From contig NZ_JADPIE010000001.1 of the NCBI RefSeq assembly GCF_015666175.1, positions 377,741-441,740 of the forward strand: DNA of 64,000 nucleotides, in the 5' to 3' direction. How positions within the stretch are numbered: the stretch's first letter is position 1; each line of letters opens with the position of its first letter. The notes under the pieces were generated by a model that was not told the DNA's origin, did not search any database, and saw only the letters and a list, made by a program, of their open reading frames with translations. Below, in pieces: positions 43,052-52,348 of the stretch. This DNA is from Halonatronomonas betaini (GTDB lineage Bacteria > Bacillota > Halanaerobiia > Halanaerobiales > Halarsenatibacteraceae). Position numbers and translations under genes: made by a program.

Positions 43052-44149
43052 ATGAGTATAATTAAAAACTTACTCCAGGCAGAAACTAAAAATACCGATG
43101 TCAGACCAGCTAATTTATCTACTAAAAAGGTATTTATAATAGTAGCAATAATAATTGCAATCACAGTCTTCCTGGATAATCCGGCTAACTCAATTAATAT
43201 TGATATTTATAATTATGACAGCGCTATTCGGTTTAATTTAAGGCCGACAATTATTATATTTACAGGGATATTCTTTGGTCCTTTCTGGGGAGCTTTAGCT
43301 GGTGGTTTAATCGATTTATTTTCTTTTAATTTATGGCAGAGCCATCTAGATTTTAACCTGGCAATTCATCTAGCAAGTATTTTTCGTGGGTTTTTGGCAG
43401 GGTATCTTTATAATTACTATTTTAAAAGTTTTAGTCTGAAAACTGTATTCTTTTCAGTATCTATTCCTTTTATATCAGTTTCGACAATTATGATACCTGG
43501 GATTCTTTATCTCCATTATTCTGTCGATCTTGTTACCAATATTCAAAATAGATCATTAATTCTATTAGCCTATCTTCCTCTGGTAGTCCCGATAATTTAT
43601 TATATATTAAATTATATAAAACAAAATAAAGATATCAGGGTCATGCATGATAGATTACAGGAATTAGTTAAAATAGATGATTTAACAGGCGTTTCAAGTA
43701 GAAGACATTTTCTAGAATATTTAAATAAAATGATTTCATACTCCAAAAGGCAGACTAAACCTTTAACCCTGATTTCCATCGATCTCGATAATTTTAAACT
43801 GATTAACGATAAATTGGGCCATAGTACCGGAGATAGAGTATTAGAGGCAGTCGGAAATTTACTAAAAAATGAAATTAGAAATGAAGATATGGCAGCCAGG
43901 ATAGGTGGCGATGAATTTGCGGTCTTACTTATCGGTACAGATTTGGAAAAGGCTACAATTCTTGCTAGAAGATTAAATCATAATCTCAAAAAAATTAAAA
44001 TTAAAGGTTTAAACAAAATTATAACAGCCAGTATCGGTTTGACAGAATTAGAAAATTATGATGATAGTGATAGTTTCTTAGAACGGAGCGATAAAGCCCT
44101 CTACCAGGCTAAAAACAATGGGAAAGACCAGCTAGCCATCGTTGATTAA
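43052..44149 (+). CDS. Diguanylate cyclase with ECF-S-like membrane sensor
   Basis: 365 residues. The N-terminal half (about 28-190) has five or six membrane segments with FTGIFFGPFWGALAGGLIDLF, which resembles the substrate-binding S-component of ECF vitamin transporters (GPxxGxxxGxxxD). The C-terminal GGDEF domain (about 205-365) has the intact active site ARIGGDEFAVLL and an I-site RNED five residues upstream, so it should make c-di-GMP and be product-inhibited. The fusion suggests that a small ligand bound by the membrane domain controls cyclase activity; that is inference. Confidence 0.87.
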   Translation: MSIIKNLLQAETKNTDVRPANLSTKKVFIIVAIIIAITVFLDNPANSINIDIYNYDSAIRFNLRPTIIIFTGIFFGPFWGALAGGLIDLFSFNLWQSHLDFNLAIHLASIFRGFLAGYLYNYYFKSFSLKTVFFSVSIPFISVSTIMIPGILYLHYSVDLVTNIQNRSLILLAYLPLVVPIIYYILNYIKQNKDIRVMHDRLQELVKIDDLTGVSSRRHFLEYLNKMISYSKRQTKPLTLISIDLDNFKLINDKLGHSTGDRVLEAVGNLLKNEIRNEDMAARIGGDEFAVLLIGTDLEKATILARRLNHNLKKIKIKGLNKIITASIGLTELENYDDSDSFLERSDKALYQAKNNGKDQLAIVD

Positions 44150-44404
44150 GTCTTATATTATGAAATCAAAATAATTAGTTTTGCCATAGGTTCAGTTAAT
44201 GGTTTTTTATATAACATAATCTTTATAATGTTTTTAACTTATATGATGTATGTCATAGCCCTGCCATAAAATAAATGTAATAACTTATTTTTATGCTGAT
44301 GGTATTTTAATAGCATAATAATTTAATTTAATGCAGGAATTCTAATGCTTCCAGTTGAATTATAATATTAGAAGAATAATCAAATATTCGAAAGGAGTGG
44401 TTGA

Positions 44405-45004
44405 ATGTCTAAAATCTTTAAAAGAAAAAAGTTATTTGGTCTAGTTTGTGTCCTGATACTGGTGCCGTTGATTATCGCAGGCTGTAACAATAACGATGCT
44501 AATAATGATGATGTTGCTGATGAAGAAGCAGAAGTAGCTCAGGAAAGCTTACTCACAGATGATCTCACCTATACCAACCTATATAGTTCAGATATCGGTC
44601 TTGATATTTACTGGGAATTCAATGAAGACGAAGATGCACTCCATATGATGTTAGAAAGCCCTGGTAGCGGCTGGCTATCAGTCGGTTTTGATGCTACAAC
44701 CAGGATGAATGAGGCAAAAATTATTATTGCTGGTTTTGATGGGGATGATAACTTTCAGCTAGAAGAGCATATTGGAACTTCTCCTACTAGCCATGAACAG
44801 ATTGATGAAATCTATATAACAGAAAGCACAGGAGAGCGAGAAGAAGATAGCTCAATTGCAGAATTTATTATACCTCTGGATGGAGATTCAAGATATGCTA
44901 TAGAACCAGGCGAAACCTATGAAGTGATAGTAGCTTTCCATAGTGATGACGATAGCTTTATGCAGAGACATACCCAGCGAGCGTCAGTTGAAATTGATTT
45001 TTAA
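44405..45004 (+). CDS. DOMON-domain lipoprotein
   Basis: 199 residues. The signal ends in a lipobox LIIAGC (Cys at about residue 27), followed by an Asn/Asp/Glu-rich linker and a DOMON domain (about 55-199; LDIYWEF, GWLSVGFD, KIIIAGFDG, AEFIIPLDG). DOMON domains bind haem or sugars; a haem-binding electron-carrier role is possible because several family members do so, and MNEAK supplies a methionine at a usual ligand position. Anchored at the cell envelope. Ribosome site AAAGGAGTGG. Confidence 0.82.
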   Translation: MSKIFKRKKLFGLVCVLILVPLIIAGCNNNDANNDDVADEEAEVAQESLLTDDLTYTNLYSSDIGLDIYWEFNEDEDALHMMLESPGSGWLSVGFDATTRMNEAKIIIAGFDGDDNFQLEEHIGTSPTSHEQIDEIYITESTGEREEDSSIAEFIIPLDGDSRYAIEPGETYEVIVAFHSDDDSFMQRHTQRASVEIDF

Positions 45005-45021
45005 ATTAAATATATTTATCA

Positions 45022-45060
45022 AGCCCTCACTAATTTCACCTTCCTAAATTAGTGAGGGCT
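45022..45060. terminator. Perfect 15-bp hairpin after the DOMON gene
   Basis: Arms 45022-45036 and 45046-45060 (AGCCCTCACTAATTT and its complement) with a nine-base loop. No clear T tract follows on either strand, so it may be a 3'-end stabiliser rather than a classic terminator. Confidence 0.6.
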
Positions 45061-45228
45061 CAGCAATTACAAACTTTTGTATTATTTGTTAAAATTAAAA
45101 AAACATGTTATTATTAATTAACATAGAATGTATTCTAAAAATTATAATAATTAGAATTAAGTTATCTTAATCCATAGAGCAGATTTGCTTAGTAATATTC
45201 GCAGAAGAAATATTTAGGGGGAAAACTA

Positions 45229-46674
45229 ATGACTAGTAATAATCGTAATTCTATGGGGATTTCTGGTATGGATGAAATTCTCAATGGCGGTTTAATATCA
45301 AATCGTGTTTATCTTATCAGAGGTGGTCCCGGTACCGGTAAAACCACTTTGGGTTTACATTTCTTGCTGGAAGGTATTAAAAACGATGAAGATGTTTTAT
45401 TTGTAACTTTTATTGAACCAGCAGAAAAAATAAAGCAGAATGCAGAGAACTTTGGTTTTGATTTAGATAAAGTTAATTTTTTAGACTTAAATCCAGATGC
45501 AGACTTTTTTCAAGAAGGCAAAGATTATGATATACTGGCTTCGGATCAAGTAGAACAAAAACCACTTTTAGAAAAGATCAGTAGAGCAATCGAAAAAATA
45601 GAGCCTGATCGGATATTTTTTGATGGGATTACTCAGCTAAAATATCTGGCCACAGATAAATTTAAATTTCGCAAACAATTTCTTTCTCTAATGCAGTTTA
45701 CTATGAAATTTAATTCAACTATGGTCTTAACTTCAGAAGCCAGTGACAGTAATCCTGATGATGATCTACAGTTCCTGGTAGATGGAGTAATAAATTTAAA
45801 ATTAGAAGAATCTTCGCTCCATACCATTTCTGTAAGTAAAATGCGAGGTACTTCTATTAAAAAAGGCAAACATTCAATGAAATTCACCGATAAAGGTATA
45901 GAAGTTTTTACTAATTTAGAAGGAAATTATATTAAGAAGAGAGTTTCCCAGGAAAAACTTTCTTCAGGAATACCAGAAATAGATAAAATGCTCTTCGGAG
46001 GCCTGGAAAGAGGAACTTCTACAATTATTACAGGTCCAACTGGAGCAGGTAAAACAACTCTAGGCGCCCAGTTTATAACTAATAATAGTCAAACAGGTCA
46101 ATCAATTTTATATACATTTGAAGAACCGGAAGAATCTTTAAAAGAGAGATTGTCTAATATAAATATTCCTGTTAAAGATATGGTTGATAAGAAAGAATTA
46201 TTTATTAAAGAAATTAATCCGATTAACTATACTTTAAATGAGTTTCTTCAATTAGTTAGAAGAGATATAGAAGAAAATGATATTTCACTATTAATGCTGG
46301 ATAGTATTACTGGTTTTTATATGTTGCTGGAAGACGAAAAATTTAGCAATACAAATAAGTTACTTTACAATTTATTACAGTATCTAAAAAGCTATAATAT
46401 TAGTGTAATATTAATTAATGAGGTTAAAGATATAACCGGAGATTTTCGAGTTACTGATAATAAATCAAGCTATTTAAGTGATAATATAATATTTTTAAGA
46501 CATCTGGAACTGAATGGAGAGTTGCAAAAAGCAATCGGTATTCTAAAAAAGAGAATGAGTGATTTTGAAAATAGATTAAGACAATTTGAAATTACAGGTT
46601 CTGGCATTAAAGTAGGAGAACCATTAGAGGGATTAAGAGGGATACTCTCTGGTAACCCGGAATTGATTAATTAA
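45229..46674 (+). CDS. Double-domain KaiC-like RecA-fold ATPase
   Basis: 481 residues with two KaiC domains. Domain 1 (about 1-235): Walker A GGPGTGKTT (about 31-39); the catalytic Glu pair is changed to Ile-Glu (VTFIEPAEKI). Domain 2 (about 243-481): Walker A GPTGAGKTT (about 268-276) with an intact pair (YTFEEPEESL). At the place of the cyanobacterial phosphorylation sites Ser431/Thr432, the sequence is TDNKSSYLSD, keeping Ser but with Tyr in place of Thr. No KaiA or KaiB is present. It is co-transcribed with a GGDEF/HD-GYP gene 29 bp downstream, so a signalling rather than clock role is likely. Confidence 0.9.
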   Translation: MTSNNRNSMGISGMDEILNGGLISNRVYLIRGGPGTGKTTLGLHFLLEGIKNDEDVLFVTFIEPAEKIKQNAENFGFDLDKVNFLDLNPDADFFQEGKDYDILASDQVEQKPLLEKISRAIEKIEPDRIFFDGITQLKYLATDKFKFRKQFLSLMQFTMKFNSTMVLTSEASDSNPDDDLQFLVDGVINLKLEESSLHTISVSKMRGTSIKKGKHSMKFTDKGIEVFTNLEGNYIKKRVSQEKLSSGIPEIDKMLFGGLERGTSTIITGPTGAGKTTLGAQFITNNSQTGQSILYTFEEPEESLKERLSNINIPVKDMVDKKELFIKEINPINYTLNEFLQLVRRDIEENDISLLMLDSITGFYMLLEDEKFSNTNKLLYNLLQYLKSYNISVILINEVKDITGDFRVTDNKSSYLSDNIIFLRHLELNGELQKAIGILKKRMSDFENRLRQFEITGSGIKVGEPLEGLRGILSGNPELIN

Positions 46675-46703
46675 ATATAATAACTCAAAATGGAGTGCTG
46701 TTA

Positions 46704-48458
46704 ATGCCTAAAAATATAGAACGAAAAAATAAAATCAATTTAGATGATAAAGCTAAAATACTTGTGCTTATGGAGCATGAAGAGAATAAAAAAATACTTC
46801 AGAAAATTTTACAGGGAGATTATCAAATTCTTGAAAGTAAAGTAAATGATTTTCCTGAAGAACTTTTTGATCTTATAGTTGTAGATGAAGAGGCTTTGAT
46901 TAAACACAAGAGAAAATTTATAGAGTTAGTAAAAAAAGAGGAAATACCAAAGATAAATCTTCCAGTTGTTTTAATAACAAATAAAACAATTAAACAGTTA
47001 GGCGAAAAAGTTCTTTCCCTTATTGATGAAGTTATTGAGGTGCCTTCCAGGAAGGAATATATAAGATTTACAATAGAGAAACTGCTGAAAATTAGTGGGA
47101 TAACTTTAAATTTATCTGAAAAAATTTATAGATCACTCTCTCAGGATACACCTATAGGAGTCTGTATTTTAAATGATAATAAAATCAACTATGTCAATTC
47201 TACATTTTTAAGCATCTTAGAAAAAAATAAAAATGATGTTTTAGAGAAAAACATTTTAGATATATTTGTTAATGAGAAAATAATTAATTTTTTAGAAAAA
47301 AGTTTTGATTATCATGGCAAAAATGATCCTAACTTCAAGCTCCAAAACCTTAGCAAAGACAGGTGGATTAAGGCTACACTTTCACCGGTGAAATTTATTG
47401 ATAAAGAACTTGATTTGCTAATTATAATGGATATAAGCGAGCATATTTCTGCCCGGGATAGTCTGACCGGTCTTTACAATAGAAAGTTTATTGAAGAGGA
47501 AATGAGCAGATATAATGTTAAAAGACAACTTCCCTTAAGTTTAATCATGGCTGATGTAAATGGCCTTAAGATGGTTAATGATACCTATGGTCATGAAATG
47601 GGTGATAAATTATTAATCAGGGCTGCTAAATTGCTTGAAGAATCCTGCCGTGAGGAGGATTTAATATCCCGCTGGGGTGGAGATGAATTTGTTGTACTTT
47701 TACCTGGAATTGATGAAAAAATAGTGAACAAAATTTATAAAAGAATTAAAGATAATTTCAGAGAAGCAACTTTAGGGGTTAAAGATTTACCTATTTCAAT
47801 AGCTTTAGGCTTTGCTGTTAAAAAAACCATGGACAAAGACACTCAAGCGTTGCTTGCAGAAGCTGAAGATAAAATGTATGACAATAAAAGAGTTGAAAGT
47901 AAAAGTGCTAAAAGTAATATCCTCCAGGCTCTACTGTCTGCTTTAGGGGCAAAGAGCCATGAAACTGAAGACCATGTTAGACGCCTGAAAGAATTGGCTA
48001 TCAAATTAGGAGAAAAAGTTGGGTTATCAGTATCAGATTTAGACCGATTATCCTTATTGGCCAATTTGCATGACATTGGTAAAACCAAAATACCGGCAGA
48101 AATATTAAAAAAAGCAGGAAAATTAGAAGAGTCTGAATGGGAGTTGATTAAAAAACATCCTGAAACTGGAGCTTATATAGCATCTTCTTCAGAAGATTTT
48201 TCTCACTTAAGTGAGGAAATACGCTCCCATCATGAAAGATGGGATGGTGATGGTTACCCCAATGGACTGGAAGGGGAAGAAATCCCTTATTTGGCTCGAA
48301 TTTTATCTATCGTAGATGCCTATGATGTTATGACTGCTGGTAGACCCTATAAAGATCCATTGAGTAAAGAAGAAGCCTTAAAAGAAATCAGAGATTGTGC
48401 TGGTAGTCAGTTTGACCCTAATCTAGCAGAAAAATTCGTAGAAATGATATCTGATTGA
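46704..48458 (+). CDS. Receiver-like / PAS / GGDEF / HD-GYP bifunctional c-di-GMP protein
   Basis: 584 residues from the ATG at 46704 (an upstream GTG at 46695 is less likely). Order: divergent receiver-like domain (about 15-130, Asp in LIVVDEE); PAS (about 145-250); GGDEF (about 255-410) with SRWGGDEFVVLL and an I-site REED; HD-GYP (about 420-584) with HDIGK, HHERWDGDGYP and SIVDAYDVM. Both catalytic motifs are intact, so it may both make and degrade c-di-GMP. It directly follows the KaiC-like ATPase, which may control it by protein contact. Confidence 0.9.
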   Translation: MPKNIERKNKINLDDKAKILVLMEHEENKKILQKILQGDYQILESKVNDFPEELFDLIVVDEEALIKHKRKFIELVKKEEIPKINLPVVLITNKTIKQLGEKVLSLIDEVIEVPSRKEYIRFTIEKLLKISGITLNLSEKIYRSLSQDTPIGVCILNDNKINYVNSTFLSILEKNKNDVLEKNILDIFVNEKIINFLEKSFDYHGKNDPNFKLQNLSKDRWIKATLSPVKFIDKELDLLIIMDISEHISARDSLTGLYNRKFIEEEMSRYNVKRQLPLSLIMADVNGLKMVNDTYGHEMGDKLLIRAAKLLEESCREEDLISRWGGDEFVVLLPGIDEKIVNKIYKRIKDNFREATLGVKDLPISIALGFAVKKTMDKDTQALLAEAEDKMYDNKRVESKSAKSNILQALLSALGAKSHETEDHVRRLKELAIKLGEKVGLSVSDLDRLSLLANLHDIGKTKIPAEILKKAGKLEESEWELIKKHPETGAYIASSSEDFSHLSEEIRSHHERWDGDGYPNGLEGEEIPYLARILSIVDAYDVMTAGRPYKDPLSKEEALKEIRDCAGSQFDPNLAEKFVEMISD

Positions 48459-48490
48459 AACAAAATTATATCATATAAAGCATTTTATAG

Positions 48491-48517
48491 CCACCAGTTT
48501 GGTGGTTTTAATTTTTG
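48491..48517 (+). terminator. Terminator of the KaiC/GGDEF-HD-GYP unit
   Basis: CCACCA (48491-48496) and TGGTGG (48500-48505) with TTTTAATTTTT. Confidence 0.7.
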
Positions 48518-48599
48518 CTGGAATTGCAGGAGTTTTCAATATAGTATTTAATTATATCTATAGCTTAATATAACATATATAATTTGAGGTGCTTTTATA

Positions 48600-49160
48600 A
48601 TGAAAACAGAAAAAGAAAAAATGTTAGCAGGAGAACTCTATTTATCTGAAGATGATGAATTAGTAGAAGATAGGTCAAGGGCCAAAAACTTATGCCACCA
48701 GTATAATAATTTAAATCCAGAATTAAAAGATAAGAAAAAAGCTATTCTTCAAGAATTATTCCAGACTGAGCAGGCTCCATATATTGAACCTGATTTTTAT
48801 TGTGATTATGGTTATAATATCAAATTAGGAGAAAATTTTTATGCCAACCATAACTGTGTATTTTTAGATGTAAATACCATAACCATAGGAGATAATGTAA
48901 TGCTTGGACCTGCTGTTCAGATCTATACTGCCACTCACCCTTTAGAAGCAGAAGCAAGAAATTCAGGCCGTGAATTAGGCTTTCCAATTGAGATTGGTGA
49001 TAATGTCTGGATAGGAGGCGGTGTTGTAATTCAGCCAGGAGTAAAAATTGGCGATAATGCAGTAATCGGTGCCGGAGCAGTCGTCACCAAAGATATCCCG
49101 GCTAATGTCTTTGCAGGTGGTAATCCAGCCCGGGTTATTAAAGAAATTGATAATTCCTGA
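48600..49160 (+). CDS. maa: Maltose/galactoside-type O-acetyltransferase
   Basis: 186 residues. N-terminal Mac helical domain ([17 protein letters not shown]) then a left-handed beta-helix of hexapeptide repeats ([51 protein letters not shown]). The catalytic His is in [13 protein letters not shown]. Transfers acetyl from acetyl-CoA to a sugar hydroxyl in the cytoplasm. Followed by a short frameshifted gene and two carbohydrate-related genes. Confidence 0.88.
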   Translation: MKTEKEKMLAGELYLSEDDELVEDRSRAKNLCHQYNNLNPELKDKKKAILQELFQTEQAPYIEPDFYCDYGYNIKLGENFYANHNCVFLDVNTITIGDNVMLGPAVQIYTATHPLEAEARNSGRELGFPIEIGDNVWIGGGVVIQPGVKIGDNAVIGAGAVVTKDIPANVFAGGNPARVIKEIDNS

Positions 49161-49232
49161 TCTTTTAATGAATTAGGATTAGGGATTAATGAAATCAAAA
49201 ATTTAAAATCAATCTAAATTAGGAGGAAAAGC

Positions 49233-49410
49233 ATGGCTGAAAACTTTAAAAAGATCGATAGTTCATCATCCAAAAGAAAAATGGGATAGAAAAGAAGAAT
49301 TTCTACCAGAGCAGATTAATGATCTTGTAGAAGAATTTTATCAGAAGAAGGATAAAGACGAGTTTCATGCTGTCGAGGAAAATCATTATGTACTCTTTGG
49401 AGAAGGTTAG
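49233..49410 (+). pseudogene. Small gene with a frameshift, unknown family
   Basis: A strong AGGAGG precedes ATG at 49233, but that frame stops after 18 codons (49287-49289). The +1 frame stays open from there to TAG at 49408-49410 and encodes a charged peptide (VHHPKEKWDRKEEF ... FHAVEENHYVLFGEG). Removing one A from the AAAAA run at 49248-49252 joins both parts into about 58 codons. It is therefore either a recently broken gene, a sequencing error in the A-run, or a programmed shift. I do not recognise the family. Confidence 0.55.
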
Positions 49411-49453
49411 GAAAAATTTAGTTATTAAATATAGCAACCGGGAGTGATAAATT

Positions 49454-50437
49454 ATGAAATATAGAAAGCTTGGTAAAACCGGGTTTAAAGTATCTGAAGT
49501 TTCTTATGGTGGATGGGCTATTGGCGGTTCCTGGGGTCCTGTTGATGACGAACGGAGTAAGGAAGCTTTACAGACAGCTCTTGATAATGGAATTAACTTT
49601 TTTGATACTGCTGATGTCTATGGAGACGGCCATAGTGAAAAGTTGATTGGTGAGATGAATCAAAAAACTGATCAAGAAATTTATATTGCTACAAAAGCTG
49701 GAAGGCGTTTAGATCCTCATGTTGCTAAGGGTTATAATAGAGAAAATCTGCGCAGGTTTGTAAAGAGGAGCCTGAAAAATTTGCAGTTGGATAAAATTGA
49801 TCTCTTACAACTTCACTGCCCTCCAGATGAAGTATTTAATGATAAAGAAGTTTTTGAGGCCTTAGATGAGATGGTGGTTGATGGAATGATAGCCAACTAT
49901 GGTGTCAGTGTTGAAAAAGTTTCTCAGGCTCTAAAAGCCTTAGAATATGATAATTTGGCAACTATACAGATAATTTATAATATGTTCCGACATAAACCGG
50001 CTGATGAACTTTTTGATAAGGCAAAAGAGAAAAATGTTGGTATTATCTGCAGAGTGCCGCTTGCCAGCGGGCTTTTGACCGGTAAGTTTGATAAAGATTC
50101 TACTTTTGCTGAAGATGATCACAGGAACTTTAATAGAGATGGAGAGGCTTTTGATAAAGGTGAAACCTTTGCTGGTGTTGACTTTAAGCAAGGATTAAAA
50201 GCTGTTGAGGAGTTGAGAAAGATAAAGCCAGAAGGCCTGACCATGGCTCAATTTGCCCTAAAATGGATATTAATGAATGATGCAGTTAGCTGTGTTATTC
50301 CAGGAGGTAAAAAGCCCTGGCAGGTAGAAGATAATATAGCAGCATCAGAGGCTGAAGATCTTTCAGATGAAGTAATGGACGAAGTTGACAGGATATATGA
50401 TGAATATATCAGAGATAGCGTTCATCATCTCTGGTAA
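49454..50437 (+). CDS. Aldo/keto reductase
   Basis: 327 residues. The AKR tetrad can be seen: Asp and Tyr in FFDTADVYGDGHSE (about residues 51-64), Lys in IATKAGRR (about 81) and His in LLQLHCP (about 118). The NADPH-binding end includes IPGGKKPWQVEDN. A cytoplasmic reductase of the YajO/IolS-like type, substrate a sugar or aldehyde. The GH1 glucosidase starts 20 bp downstream, so the pair is likely one operon for glycoside use. Confidence 0.9.
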   Translation: MKYRKLGKTGFKVSEVSYGGWAIGGSWGPVDDERSKEALQTALDNGINFFDTADVYGDGHSEKLIGEMNQKTDQEIYIATKAGRRLDPHVAKGYNRENLRRFVKRSLKNLQLDKIDLLQLHCPPDEVFNDKEVFEALDEMVVDGMIANYGVSVEKVSQALKALEYDNLATIQIIYNMFRHKPADELFDKAKEKNVGIICRVPLASGLLTGKFDKDSTFAEDDHRNFNRDGEAFDKGETFAGVDFKQGLKAVEELRKIKPEGLTMAQFALKWILMNDAVSCVIPGGKKPWQVEDNIAASEAEDLSDEVMDEVDRIYDEYIRDSVHHLW

Positions 50438-50457
50438 ATTAGAAAGGATGAAATTTT

Positions 50458-51789
50458 ATGACAGAATATAATTTTCCTGATGTTTTTATCTTTGGTGCAG
50501 CAACTTCTTCTTATCAGATAGAAGGTGCCTGGGATAAAGATGGCAAAGGAGAATCCATCTGGGACCGTTTTTCTCATCAGGAAGGCAATGTCTTAAATGG
50601 AGATACAGGTGATCAGGCCTGCGACCATTATAACCGCTTTAAAGAAGATATTGCATTAATGAAAGAATTAAATTTAGATTCATATAGATTTTCTATTTCA
50701 TGGCCAAGAATCTTTCCGGAAGGCCATGGTAAAGTTAATCAGGCTGGACTTGATTTTTATAAAGAACTGGTAGATGAACTATTAAAAGCAGGGATAGAAC
50801 CTGCAATCACATTATATCACTGGGATCTTCCCCAGGCTATCCAGGAAGAGGGTGGCTGGGAAAATCGAAAAACAACTGATTATTTCGTGGAATATGCTGA
50901 ACTACTCTTTTATGAATTAGGGGATAAGGTAAAGAGCTGGATAACTCATAATGAGCCCTGGGTAGCCTCCTTTTTAGGAAATTATTTTGGAGAACATGCT
51001 CCTGGGAAAAATGATCTGTCTGCTGCAATTCAGGTTGCTCATAATATAATGCTCTCCCATGGCAAAGTAGTTAAAAAATATAGAGAAATGGACCTCGATG
51101 GTGAAATCGGCATTACTCTAGACTTACATGAAATAAATCCAGTAAGCCAATCTAAAAGCGATATTGAAGCAGCCGAATTAGAAGAGGAATTTTCTAATCG
51201 CTGGTTCCTTGATCCTATATTTAAAGCAAAATACCCTGATAAACTTATGAATAAATTTAAAGATAATTTTAATTTGGAGTTTATTGATGAAGGGGATATG
51301 GAGATTATCAATCAGGAAATAGATTTTCTCGGTATAAATTATTATACCAGGCACGTCATAGAAGCAGATAAATCTAATAATATCTTTGATTATAAGCATG
51401 TTAAAATGATAGGTAATCCACATACAGAAATGGGCTGGGAAGTTTATCCAGATGGTCTCTATAATCTTCTAATCAATCTTAAAGAAGAATATACTGATAA
51501 GCCCATATATATTACCGAAAATGGTCGTGCCAGTGATGATAAAGTTGATGAATATGGTAGAGTTAATGATAAAGATAGAATAGATTACTATGCCAGCCAT
51601 CTGAAAGCAGTTGAGCGGGCAATAAAAAGTGGAGTACCAGTAGCAGGATATTATGCCTGGTCATTAATGGATAATTTTGAATGGGCCTGGGGTTATACCC
51701 GCCGCTTTGGATTAATATATGTTGATTTTGAAACAAAAAAGAGAATTTTAAAAGATAGCGCTAAATGGTATCGACAACTAATTAAATAA
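50458..51789 (+). CDS. GH1 beta-glucosidase/6-phospho-beta-glucosidase
   Basis: 443 residues, full-length GH1. FGAATSSYQIEGAW at the N-terminus, acid/base Glu in WITHNEPW (about residue 164), nucleophile Glu in YITENGRA (about 351) and WSLMDNFEWAWGY near the C-terminus are all intact. No signal peptide, so it acts in the cytoplasm on imported cellobiose-type sugars. The WAWGY region fits a non-phosphorylated glucoside enzyme rather than the phospho-specific group, but specificity is not proven. Confidence 0.92.
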   Translation: MTEYNFPDVFIFGAATSSYQIEGAWDKDGKGESIWDRFSHQEGNVLNGDTGDQACDHYNRFKEDIALMKELNLDSYRFSISWPRIFPEGHGKVNQAGLDFYKELVDELLKAGIEPAITLYHWDLPQAIQEEGGWENRKTTDYFVEYAELLFYELGDKVKSWITHNEPWVASFLGNYFGEHAPGKNDLSAAIQVAHNIMLSHGKVVKKYREMDLDGEIGITLDLHEINPVSQSKSDIEAAELEEEFSNRWFLDPIFKAKYPDKLMNKFKDNFNLEFIDEGDMEIINQEIDFLGINYYTRHVIEADKSNNIFDYKHVKMIGNPHTEMGWEVYPDGLYNLLINLKEEYTDKPIYITENGRASDDKVDEYGRVNDKDRIDYYASHLKAVERAIKSGVPVAGYYAWSLMDNFEWAWGYTRRFGLIYVDFETKKRILKDSAKWYRQLIK

Positions 51790-51798
51790 AAATATAGT

Positions 51799-51868
51799 TT
51801 TAAATAATCTCCCTATTTTAAATAATCTCCCTCTATGGACTAATAATTCATTGGGGAGATTATTTTAT
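51799..51868 (+). terminator. Terminator after the glucosidase gene with duplicated 5' arm
   Basis: AATAATCTCCC occurs twice (near 51803 and 51821), each able to pair with GGGGAGATTATT (51853-51864), followed by TTATTATT. The duplication offers two alternative hairpins. Confidence 0.65.
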
Positions 51869-51930
51869 TATTGACCTCCTCCTTGCCCGACGGTTACCTT
51901 GTAGTATCTTTTAACAAATTTCACAAAGTA

Positions 51931-51978
51931 AAAATCCCCTGAGAAAAGCTAGTGATAAACTTTTTTCAGAGGATTTTT
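51931..51978. terminator. Long terminator-like hairpin
   Basis: AAAATCC (51931-51937) with GGATTTT (51971-51977), CTGA with TCAG and AAAAG with CTTTT inside. T tracts on both strands. Far from any gene start; could end an unannotated small transcript. Confidence 0.5.
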
Positions 51979-52176
51979 GCATAAAATTTTTGCGTAGATT
52001 AAATATTTCATTTGCCAGTTTATTTACCTCAGAACCTAATATTAATTATACTCTCAACTCAAAGCTGGATTCTTCAAAAATATAATCAAATTATAGCTTA
52101 ATTGCCCTTGATATAAATTTGTGGTAGTCTGCTATTGATTGAATTTAAAATTAAAATAAAAGGCAATATAGTTCGA

Positions 52177-52221
52177 TATATGCGGTATCAAATTATTCAA
52201 ATAATAACCGCTATATTTTTT
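52177..52221 (+). terminator. Terminator-like hairpin
   Basis: TATA-GCGGT (52177-52186) with ACCGC-TATA (52207-52215), followed by T6. Confidence 0.45.
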
Positions 52222-52348
52222 AAATTTCTCAGTATAGTTTTCAGAATTAACTATCAATATGGTTTTAGCAAATTGAAAGAATAAGGAGCATTTTAAGTTT
52301 TAAGTAAAGTGAGAAGTACTGAGTAGAGAATTTTATAATAATAAACGC

